Origin: Antilocapra americana
Lineage: Eukaryota > Chordata > Mammalia > Artiodactyla > Antilocapridae
Assembly: GCA_007570785.1 (NCBI GenBank)
Contig: ML662449.1
Location: 14,530,491 to 14,594,490, forward strand
Length of the DNA: 64,000 nucleotides
Reading direction: 5' to 3'
A program made the position numbers and the translations under genes. Every line of letters starts with the position of its first letter. The first letter of the stretch is position 1. Below are positions 54,996 to 64,000 of this stretch, in pieces. The notes under the pieces are model-generated. The model ran no database searches. It was not told the DNA's origin and worked only from the letters and a program-made list of their open reading frames with translations.

Positions 54996-57160
54996 CATGC
55001 CTTGATAAAGGATGTCGCTTTTTCCTAACTCACTGTGCTCATTACAGCACAATTATCTATTTTACTGTAATGCAGCCCACTCAGAACTCACTGGGTAACT
55101 CAGCTGCCTGGCTTTGATTCAGAGAGAGTACATCTTAAGAAACTCCCAAGAGTGGCCAGAACAGATGTAATAAAGTCTATGCTCTAAAACTCACATAACA
55201 TCCTTCAGGGAACTTCTGGGGTTTTCTCCCAGGTCCTTTGCTTTCATGTTAAATACCCTGTAAATAAGTTTCCTTAACTGGTTTTCAAGCCCATAGCAGA
55301 TTACAAGCAGCAGATTAGAAGGGAAGGGAAGGGCAGGCACTCTGTTCAGCTGACATTTTAATTCAGTGAGTCATTTTGCTTGGAAATCACCTTTCCTTGT
55401 GACTGTCTTCATCCCGTACTGTAAGGACTCCAGGATTCCTCAGAACACCCTTACCACTCATTTTCCGTGTACTATGATGTAGTGGCAAGAACACTGATAC
55501 ACAACAGTCCTGGATGCAAATCCTGACTCCAGCACTCACATTTCCATGTTTCCACTAGAATGACTATCAGGACATTGTGTCTTAGTCATCTCTGAATTCA
55601 CTCACAATCTATGCCCCTGCTTCAAAGCCAGGAATAATGCTAATTACGTAATCATGCTTAATAAATGGATCTTGAATGAATAAATGAAAGCATGATCTTG
55701 GATAAATTACTCTCTCTGATTCTCAGTGGCCTCATCTGCAGAAGAAAATAGCATCACCACCTTAAGGGCTTGTTTGAAATGTTAAATAACACAATGAATG
55801 ATACAGGTATTTTGCAACATGGGGCTGAATCAGAGGTGTCCTTCAGAGGGTCAAGGGAACCTTTAGGTCCTTGTGTCTACGACTAGAAATAGTTGCCACT
55901 AGATGGCAATGTTTTCTTAAGGCACATTGAACGATTCTTCAGTTTACCCTAATGGGCCTTCAAACTGAGGATTCTCATACCACTGGCAGTACAAAATGCT
56001 TTCCAAGACATGCTTAATTATGGATAGCCTTGAGGAAATCAGTTTTCCCATCCTCAACTTGTATGTGACCTCTTTCCTAAAACTAACCTGCTTAGGAAAG
56101 TAACTGTGTTCACAATAATCCTTCTATAACTTTTCAAAAAGAAAGGTATACACATTATTCCTCCTAAACCTGATTTTATGGCACCACCAGGTGAATAATA
56201 TCCTCTAGAGCATCAAAGAGGAAGTCTCTGTCAAAGATTAACAAGGAACCAATCTTTCCCTATCTTTTACATACCTCTGTGAAGAATGAAATGGCTTTAG
56301 AAATAGAGTATTTTGGCTCATGCTGTTATGGTCCTCATATAATTTGTGATACAGTGGGGTGCTGGGATTAAGCCTTCTGCTGTCTTCTAAGAATTATCAA
56401 AGAAATCATTTATTTTAAGGGAAAAAAGCACAGAATGCATCTTTTTAAAAATGCTAAATAGCAGTTTTTCACATACTTTAATTATTTTTACCTATTCTTA
56501 ATCCTAAAATCATGTCATTAGCAGGAAAGAAATATGTTGAAATTTTAAAAAAAGAAAGAAATAGGTTGAAATGGCCAAAGTAGTTGATCATTTTAGCTCA
56601 ATTATAGTATTTTCTAAGATCACCAAATTTTTCATGACACACTAGCTAAATAAATCAAGTTTTTACATGATCAAATTTCAGATTTGATATGCTATTCAAT
56701 TAGATAGTTTAAAATGTTTTTATAAAATCATATAATAAAATATTTATTCCAGTTTTAATCAATCTTATTTTTATTTCATCTCATTTTATTTAATATTGCC
56801 TATTTCTCATTAACAAAAATGCAATTGTATGTTGCTTGCCAGATTAAATAATTGTTACAGTCTATATCTTTCCATTTCATTAAATCATGGGAAAAATTTT
56901 TATCATAATATCTAATGAAATAATGGCACTACTTTTTTATATTTGAGACTTATTTATTGTCAAAAGCCGAACCTCAGAATTTGAAACAGACATCAAAACA
57001 CACATCTTTATAAATAGCTTATAATTTGGCTATTTATGACATTGCATTATTACAAATTAGGTAATAAAGAATAGCATACTAATCTATTACTTTGATTTCC
57101 TAACTTTAAAAATTGATTAATTAAAAAAAGAGAATTATATTAAATCTACCTTAAATTAAC
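54996..57160. repeat. Unassigned with one MIR
   Basis: A MIR in reverse is visible at about 55480-55810 (gataaattactctctctgat; ggcctcatctgcagaagaaa). The rest is AT-rich, without a nameable repeat or exon. Confidence 0.5.
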
Positions 57161-57168
57161 CTTGACCA

Positions 57169-57331
57169 ATGTTGTTATTATTATTTTTTGGCTGTAGCAA
57201 GTCTTCATTGAGGCATGAAGGATCTTCAGCTGCAGCACGTGGGATCTAGTTCCCCAACCAGAGATCAAATTCAGATCCCCTGCACTGGGAGCACAAAATC
57301 CTAGCCACCAGACCATTAGGGAAGTCCCAGT
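57169..57331 (-). mobile_element. CHR-type SINE
   Basis: Reverse copy (ggatctagttccccaaccag; cagaccattagggaagtccc). TSD cttgacca at 57161-57168 and 57332-57339. Confidence 0.92.
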
Positions 57332-57339
57332 CTTGACCA

Positions 57340-58417
57340 CTTTTTATCTTTACAGCAACCCTTGAAATACGCCCTATTATTTCCCTCACAGAGAGGTTAG
57401 GTAATTTATTCATAGTCACAAAGGCTAAAAAAGGCTCCAAGTAAGCCAATATGAATGTCACCATGACCATGCAGTAAAGCTTGGGCAAGTTAAACTTTAT
57501 ATGTCCAACTTTACACAATAAAATAAGCTTGATTATCTGATTTCCAAGTTCACAGCAGAAAAGAAGAAAACTAGAATGGAGAGCAGAATCTTGGAGGGAC
57601 AAACATTTTGACACTAGTGAGAAATGATAGTCAACAATAGCTTAGAAAGCAATCCTCGAGATGAAAACTGGAACAGTTTTAGTGAAGGTGCTAAAATCCT
57701 ACCTTATAGTGCTGTTTTTAATTAAATTAATATTTAACGTCGACATTATCACTATAAATGTTTTTGCTGAGTCATTCAGTATACAGTTATTTACCTTGGG
57801 CAACTTAACTGTTTTCCCTGGAAGTAATAATTGCCTCATTTTCTCTGTTATTAGTTTTCCAGATACCTATTACTGATTAATTCTCAAGCTCTGACCTTAC
57901 AGAAAAATTACTTCTCGTGTAGTCACATACTGATACTTCAGGTACATTTTTTTCTTGGAATTATCTTTCTGGAGACTTTCATTCTCCTGCTTCAGTCTGA
58001 ACAGTTCCTCTGTATGCCTGAGACTCATCTGTCCTCTTAGAACTTTTCATCACTACTTTCCTACACATTATTTTGTCTTCTGTGTTCAGCTCCTTGCTTC
58101 TTGGATTCCTTCTCTCTCTTGGTTTAATCCCTCAGTTTGGTGGGACACATTCTCTAATAACTTCCTGAGAAATGATAAGTGGGAGGTAACTTATTTGTAG
58201 CTTTCTATGTCTGAAAACAGCTGTATTTTACCCTCAAACTTAGTTAATGGTTTAGCTGACTATAACTTTCTTCAGAATTTTGATTGCCTTTCTCAATTGC
58301 CTTCTAGATTCCAGTATGACTCTTAAAAAGTCAGATGCTGTCCTGATTCTCAAGCCTTTAGATATTACCTGTTTTCTCTATGGAAGCCCCAGGGTTCTAA
58401 AGTTTCAGAATGATGAC
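57340..58417. other. Unassigned non-coding sequence
   Basis: No clear exon. The 122-codon minus frame 57246-57614 starts in unique sequence and runs into the SINE. The last 150 bp may already belong to the L1 that follows. Confidence 0.4.
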
Positions 58418-58511
58418 TCTTGTTTTATTGAGATATAATTTACATATTGTAAAATATACCCAATTTTAAGTATATAGTTAGATGAGTTTTAGCACATGTA
58501 TATGATGCTGA

Positions 58512-58717
58512 GGTGGCTCAGACGGTAAAGCGTCTGCCTACAATGCGGGAGACCTGGGTTCAATCCCTGGGTTGCGAAGATCTCCTGGAGAAGGAAATGG
58601 CAACCCACTCCAGTATTCTTGCCTGGAAGATCCCATGGACAGTGGAACCTGATAGGCTACAGTCCATAGGGTCACCAAGAGTCAGACATGACTGAGCAAC
58701 TTCACTTTTTCAGTTTC
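58512..58717 (+). mobile_element. Bov-tA SINE
   Basis: ggtggctcagacggtaaagc head and aagagtcagacatgactgag tail. Perfect 11-bp TSD tatgatgctga at 58501-58511 and 58718-58728. Confidence 0.95.
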
Positions 58718-58747
58718 TATGATGCTGAAACCTCAGCTTCTCTTTGT

Positions 58748-58948
58748 AGTGAAGTTGCTCAGTTGTGTCCAACTCTTTGCAACCCCTTGGACTGTAGCTT
58801 ATTATGCTCCTCCATCCATGGGGTTTTCCAGGCAAGAGTACTGGAGTGAGTTTCCATTTCCTTCTCCAGAGGATCTTCCCAACCCAGGGATCGAACCCTG
58901 GTCTCCTGCATTGTAGGCAGATGCTTTACCGTCTAAGCCACCATGCCA
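58748..58948 (-). mobile_element. Bov-tA SINE, inverted neighbour
   Basis: agtgaagttgctcagttgtg tail and gatgctttaccgtctaagcc head, in reverse. It lies 30 bp from the plus-strand SINE, tail to tail. Confidence 0.95.
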
Positions 58949-58949
58949 G

Positions 58950-59492
58950 TGCCAAAATCAAATCTCAGAGACAGAGTTTTGGGTGAAGTAGAAAAAGATA
59001 GCTTTATTGCTTTGCCAGGCAAAGGAGGACACGAAGGGCTCATGCTCGCAAAACCATGTGTCCCAACTTGCGGAATATATAGAGACAAGTTTTATATTAA
59101 TTGTCCAAAGAGGCTGTGATCTGCTGGTGGACATTCTTCTGATAGGCTGGTGGTGAGGTAAGTAGAAGTCAGCATCATCAACATTCAGGTCCAACTAGTC
59201 TAGGGTCTACAGGCTTTTGGGCAGCATAACCATTGTTAATCGTTAACTTCTCCCACCTGGAGGGAGTTTCAGTATCTGCAAATAGTTTAAAGATATTGTG
59301 TGTATCCTTTGATAGGGAAACAGGACCTTGTCCGACAGCTGCCCTTGTTCTTCCATCCCCTCCTTTCTCTAATTAACAACTGCCTGAATCTGCCCATTGG
59401 AACTCAGGGAAGGTCATGGGGACTGAATGAAGGCGGTTTTCAATAATCAAAGCAATGGGGGACACAAAGTCCTTGTGCCGAGGAGCCCCACA
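58950..59492 (-). repeat. Solo LTR of a ruminant ERV
   Basis: Plus edge TGCCAAAATC and right edge ...GAGCCCCACA give TG...CA ends. On the minus strand an AATAAA (gcaataaagctat, near 59005) lies about 55 bp from the LTR end, as expected for R/U5. Not related to the class II LTRs at 6 and 13.4 kb. A TSD is not clear. Confidence 0.72.
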
Positions 59493-60421
59493 GTGCCCTG
59501 CACAGTATCATATATGGTCATATACTCTCTACAACATCATGATATAAAATATTTACAGCATTCCAAAAAGGTCCATCTTTGCAGTTAACCTACTGCTCCC
59601 AACCCCTGATGCCTGGAAACCACTGATTAGCTTTCCATCACTGTAGTTTTGCCTTTACTAGAATTCCATATAAATAGAATCATACCCCATGTAGTCTGGT
59701 GTCTGGCTTCTTTCCCTTGGCATTAATTCTCTTGGGATTCATCCATTTGGTGGTGTATATCAGTAGTTTCTTTTGTTGTTGAGTAGTATTCCATTATATC
59801 AAATTCTACAAATTTTTATCCATTCACCAAAAGATGGACACTTGAGGTATTTCCAACCATTGACTATTATGAATAAAACTGCTATTAACATTCACATACA
59901 AATCTTTGTGTGAATCTGTTTTCATTTCTCTTGGATAAATACTTACGAGTAGAGTTTCTAGGTCTCTGATAAGTTTGTATTTAACTTTATAAGAAACTGC
60001 CAAACTGTTTTCCAAAGTAGTTATACCGTTTTGCATTTGCAGCAGTATTATTTGAGGGTTCCAGATGCTGCACATCCTCACGAATATGTGATGTTGCAAT
60101 TTTTTAAGTTTTAGCCATTCTAGTGGGTGTATAGTGGTATCTCACTGCAGTTTTAATTTGCATTTCCCTATTGACTAACACTGAGTAGCTTTTCATGAGC
60201 ATTACTTGTCATCTGTATATCTGCTTTGGTAAAGTATTCAAATCTTTTACCCCCAATTGTTATTGGGTTGTTTGTCTTGTAATTATAGGATTGTAAGAGT
60301 TCTTAATATATTTTGGATTCAAGTCCTTTGTTTCATAAATATTTTCTCCTGGTCTCTGGATTGCTATTTTTTCTTAAAAATGTCTTTTGAAGAGCAGAAA
60401 TTTCAATTTTGTTGAGTTCCA

Positions 60422-61632
60422 TGAAGGGGATTGAATACTGTTTCCCCAAAATTTATGTCCACCTAGAATTTGAGAAAATGATCTTATTTGGAAATAGGAT
60501 CTTTGCAAATGTAATCAAGGTGAGGACTGAGATGAGATCCTATTGGATTGGGATAGGCCCTAAGTCCAATGATACTTGTCCTTGTAAAAGACAGAAGAGC
60601 ACTAAAGACACAAAGAAGTAGCCATGTGTAGATGAAGATAGAGATTGTGATTATGCTGTAAATAGTTTCTGGTACCAATCCATTGAGGGAGGGGTCCCAC
60701 ACCACCAGTTCTCCCACACCTGCTGGGTGTCCTATAATCAACTCAATTCTGACACTGTCTACCCAGCAATAACATCAGATTCCACCAGTTAAGGACTCAG
60801 TACCACAAGACTGCCCTCCGCTTAAGATGCTAATTACAAGCCCAGGTTATAACATGTATCTCTATGGCTGTCTATAAATCTGAGGTTCCCACAACTTCCT
60901 CCTTAGGTTTGATTAATTTGTTAGAGCAGCTCATAGAACTCAGAAAACCCATTTATTTATTAAATTACTGGTTTATTGCAAAGGATATTGAAGGATAAGG
61001 ATCAATAGCCAGATGAAGAGGTACATAGGATGAGGTCCCAAACAAAGGACTTTGCAGCCTGGCATGGTGGCTTGTGAAAGCATTCTGCTTCACCTACCTA
61101 GAAGATCTCTTTCTGGGTTTTTTTTTTTTTTTTGTGGAGGTTTCATTACACAGACATGATTGATTAACTCATTGGCCATTGGCAATTGATTTAACCTCAA
61201 GCTGCTCTTCTCTCCTTGGAGGTCAGGCAAATGAGATTGAAAGATCCAACCCTCAAATCTTTGGTTCTCCTAGCAACCAGCCCCCTTGAGGGGGAGGTGG
61301 CATTCCAAAGCTACTTCATTAACATAACAAAAGATAACTTTGTCATTCTCTTTTCAGGAACGAAATTCCAAAGGCCTTAGGAGCTTCATGCCAAAAATGG
61401 GAGAGAGACCAAATATATATTTCTTATTATAAATCATGATATCATATGCTGCCACAAGCTGGGTGCCACCAGAAGCTAGACGAACCAAAGAAGGAGTCTT
61501 CTTTGGAGACTTCACAGACTATGTATGACCCTGCCACACATTTATTTTGGACTTCTGGCCACCAGAAGTGTGAGAAAACACACTCCTATTGTTGTGAGCC
61601 ACTCTGTTTGGCAGCCTTGGAAATCTAATACA
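60422..61632 (+). repeat. MLT1-type LTR, split by a second LTR
   Basis: tgaaggggattgaatactgt start, ggcccta-type middle, and right part gctgccacaagctgggtgcc to gttgtgagccactctgtttg, ending ...aatctaataca. Flanks ttcca (60417-60421) and atcca (61633-61637) fit a 5-bp TSD with one change. The L1 text is continuous across it. Confidence 0.85.
60657..61444. repeat. Solo LTR (ERV-L/MaLR type) inside MLT1
   Basis: 788 bp with TG...CA ends (TGTAAATAG ... GATATCA) and a perfect 5-bp TSD tatgc at 60652-60656 and 61445-61449. Text such as gttagagcagctcatagaac and gattgattaactcattggcc is familiar from an old mammalian LTR; the family is not assigned. A TTTATT at about 60971 would be AATAAA on the minus strand. 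Confidence 0.82.
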
Positions 61633-61971
61633 ATCCAATTTATCATTCTTTTCTTTTATAGTTCTGCCTTTTTGTGTTCTGTTTAAGAAATTTTTGCCTT
61701 ATACAAGGTCACTAAGATTCTCTTTTTTTCTCTAAATTTTTATAGTTTTAATTCTTATATTATGATCAATTTCACATTGATACTTTTTATATTATGAAGT
61801 AAGAAATGGGGTTAGTTTTTTTTTCATATACATATCCAGTTAGTCCAGCACCATTTGTTAAAAAAAATGTATGCATTTGCCACTGAATTATCTAGGAATC
61901 TTGGTCAAAAATTAGCCATATTTCTGTTGGCCTATGTCTGGACTTTATTCTATTCCATTAATCATCATTCT

Positions 61972-62638
61972 TTAGTCCAATTATCTGCTGATGAGTGGGG
62001 CTCTGATCCCACCCTGTTAGTTGTTTGTCCTGAGGTGACCCAGTCCTGGAGTCTACAGGCTCTGTGGTAGGCAACTTCCAAGAAGACTTATGCCAACATG
62101 TGCCTTCCAGGACTGTTGCTGCCTGTTCCCCTGTCTCTGAGGCAGACCACTGTCGACCCACGCTTCTGTAGGAAAGCCTCAAACATTCACAGGCAGGTCT
62201 GGCTCAGTCTCCTGTGGAGTCTTTCTCCTGAATTCTGGTGCACACAAGGTTTTATTTGTGCCCTCTAAGAGTCTCTGTTTGCCTAGTTCTATGGAAATTC
62301 TGTAATCAAATCCCACTGGCCTTCAAGGTCAGATTCCCTGGGGATTCCCAGTCCCTTTGCTGGATCCCTGGAAAGTCCAATACGAAGCCTAGAACCTTTG
62401 CAACAGTGCAACATACTTTGGCCACTTGATGTGAAAAGTCAACCCATTGGAAAAGACTTGATGCTGGGAACGATTGAGAGCAAGAGGAGAAGGGGGTGAC
62501 AGAGGATGATTGGATGGCATCATTGACACAATGGACATGAGTTTGAGTAAAACCCAGGAGACAGTGAAGGACAGGGAAGTGTGGCATGCTACAATCCACA
62601 GGGTCGAAAAGAGTCAGACATGAATTAGCAACTGAACA
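61972..62638. mobile_element. Chimeric insertion: L1 5'-region-like plus BovB tail
   Basis: One unit bounded by a perfect 12-bp TSD aatcatcattct at 61960-61971 and 62639-62650. The left 440 bp (ggggctctgatcccaccctg; aatcaaatcccactggcctt) resembles, in reverse, sequence from the 5' region of ruminant L1. The right 228 bp (62411-62638) is a plus-strand BovB 3' end. Confidence 0.8.
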
Positions 62639-62838
62639 AATCATCATTCTACTGATATCACAATGTCCTGATTTCCACAACTTTATGATAAGTCTTGAAA
62701 ATAGATACTGTAAGTCCTTCAACTATGTTCTTTTACAAAATTGTTTTGGGTTTTCTAGGTCTTTTGCATCTTCATAAAAACTTTGGAATCACCTTGCCAA
62801 TTTCCACAATTGGGTTTTTGATTGGAATTGCATTGAAT

Positions 62839-63002
62839 CATTGGGTCTTAACTGAAGTGTCTGGAGACGTTTTTGGTTGTCTTATCTAGGAGGTGCTATT
62901 GGGATCCAGTAGGCAGAGGCCAGAGGGGCTATTAAATATCTTATAGTGCACAGGACAGCCTCTTACAACAAATGTCAATTGTTCTGCAGCTAAGAAAACT
63001 TG
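62839..63002. mobile_element. MER20-like hAT MITE
   Basis: 164 bp with imperfect terminal inverted repeats (cattgggtcttaact at left; agctaagaaaacttg at right) and a perfect 8-bp TSD cattgaat at 62831-62838 and 63003-63010, the hAT target length. Internal text ctggagacgtttttggttgt is MER20-like. Confidence 0.85.
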
Positions 63003-63735
63003 CATTGAATATATAGATCATTTTAGGAAAAATGACATCTTAAATAGGATCTTTTGACCCATAAGGCAGTATTTCTCTCTACTTCCTTAAGTCTTTAATT
63101 TCTCTTAGCAATATTTTGTAGTTTTTAGTGTACGAGTCAAGAACATTTTATGTTAAATTTATTACCCTTAACCATCACCACTATCTAATTACAGAACGTT
63201 TACCCCCAAAGCTGTACCTATTAGTCACTCCCCATCTCCCTTCCTCCTGCCTCTAACAACCACTAATCTGCTTTCTGTTTCTATGGATTTGCCTCTTCTG
63301 GATATTTTATATAATGGAATCATATAATATGTGACCTTTTGTGTCTGGCCCCTTTCACTTAGCATCTTTTTAAAGGCTCATCCATGTTGTAGCATGTACC
63401 AGTACTACTTTATTATTCTTTTTCTTTTAAAGCTGAATTATATATATCACATTTAGTTTACCAATTCATCAGATAACGGACATTTGGGTCATTTATACCT
63501 TTTGGTTATTTTGAATAGGGCTACTATTAACATTTATATATAAGTTTTTGTTTAAACAAAAACAAAACAGTTTTGCTTTTCAAGATTGTTTTGTCATTTC
63601 AGGGTTTCTTGAAATTATATACAAATTTAAGAGTTAACTTTTCCATTTCTGCCATTGGGATTTTTATAGGATTTGCAATGAATCTGTAGAGTTCTTTGGG
63701 TAATACTGCCATCTTAACAATATTAAGTCTTCTAA

Positions 63736-64000
63736 AGGGCTTTTCTGATACCTCAGTTGGTAGAGAACCTGCCTGCATTGCAGGAGACCCCGATTTGATT
63801 CCTGGGTTGGGAAGATCCTCTAGAGAAGAAATACGTTACCCACTCCAGTATTCTTGGGCTTCCCTTATCACTCAGCTGGTAAAGAATCCACCTGCAATGC
63901 AGAAGACTTGGGTTTGATCCCTGGGTTGGGAAGATCCCCTGGAGAAGGGAAAGGCTACCCACTCCAGCATCCTTCCCTGGGTCACTGTATAGTCCATGGG
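63736..64000 (+). mobile_element. Tandem Bov-tA SINE, cut by window end
   Basis: Two successive heads: a first unit (gggcttttctgatacctcag to ttacccactccagtattctt) is followed at once by a second (gggcttcccttatcactcag onward) that runs off the window at tagtccatggg. This is a multimeric Bov-tA form. Confidence 0.92.

Larger units (their letters stand above)
58418..63735 (-). mobile_element. Old L1 (minus strand) carrying many insertions
   Basis: Collinear reverse-L1 text appears in segments 58418-58511, about 59493-60421, 61633-61971, 62639-62838 and 63003-63150 (attgagatataatttacata; tgactattatgaataaaact; aatttatcattcttttcttt; ttgattggaattgcattgaa). A second, internally deleted L1 3' piece seems to run from about 63160 to 63735. 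Confidence 0.75.

Noticed and set aside
57246..57614. 122-codon minus frame near 57.4 kb
   Set aside because: Its C-terminal part is the CHR SINE and the rest has no recognisable domain.
58512..58600. tRNA-like sequence with A and B boxes
   Set aside because: This is the tRNA-Glu-derived head of a SINE, not a functional tRNA gene. The same holds for all Bov-tA and CHR copies.
1..64000. CRISPR arrays, bacterial operons, phage or plasmid features
   Set aside because: Repeats present are dispersed eukaryotic retroelements with TSDs; no regularly spaced short repeats or prokaryotic gene layout.

Overview
This window is vertebrate nuclear DNA from a ruminant, most likely a bovid (cattle type). 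It carries BovB (RTE) LINE 3' ends ending in GAACTGAACTGA, Bov-tA and BOV-A2 SINEs, CHR-type tRNA-Glu SINEs and bovine-type L1 3' ends, lying on ancient mammalian repeats (L2, MIR, MER5, MER20, MLT1, old L1). There is no bacterial gene organisation, CRISPR array, rRNA gene or functional tRNA gene. Almost every open frame is a shadow of a repeat. I recognise no exon of a known host protein. Repeat names come from recognising sequence, not from a database search.

Layout. 1-3.7 kb is AT-rich sequence with small old repeats. 3.76-14.1 kb is a retroviral nest: a decayed class III ERV-L (plus strand; LTR, gag traces, RNase H/integrase, dUTPase) split inside its dUTPase by a minus-strand class II, betaretrovirus-like provirus (5.94-13.66 kb; tRNA-Lys primer site, gag, G-patch, RT, integrase, env, polypurine tract, two LTRs). 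That provirus was later hit by two SINEs and an L1 3' end. 15.3-16.5 kb is a MER5 transposon split by three insertions. 17.7-19.9 kb is a minus-strand L2 split by a SINE and an internally deleted BovB. 23.5-27.1 kb holds a Tigger-like MITE, an MLT1 LTR and the longest BovB (RT with YADD, frameshifted). 29.65-30.45 kb is the only CpG island; it has Sp1-type GC boxes and a dense interferon-response-like element and is the best candidate for a host promoter. 31.7-41.2 kb has more BovB copies, old L1 and a plus-strand L2 cut by three insertions. 44.8-46.7 kb is a repeat-poor block with a second cluster of IRF-like motifs. 47-57 kb is SINEs, L2 and L1 fragments. 58.4-63.7 kb is an old minus-strand L1 carrying at least six later insertions, several with clear target-site duplications (TSDs).

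How it fits together. No host pathway can be read here. The history is successive waves of insertion: L2/MIR/MER5, then old L1/MLT1/ERV-L, then CHR SINEs and the class II ERV, then BovB/Bov-tA/L1. The non-repetitive signals worth following are the interferon-type CpG-island promoter near 29.76 kb and the IRF-motif cluster near 46.0 kb.
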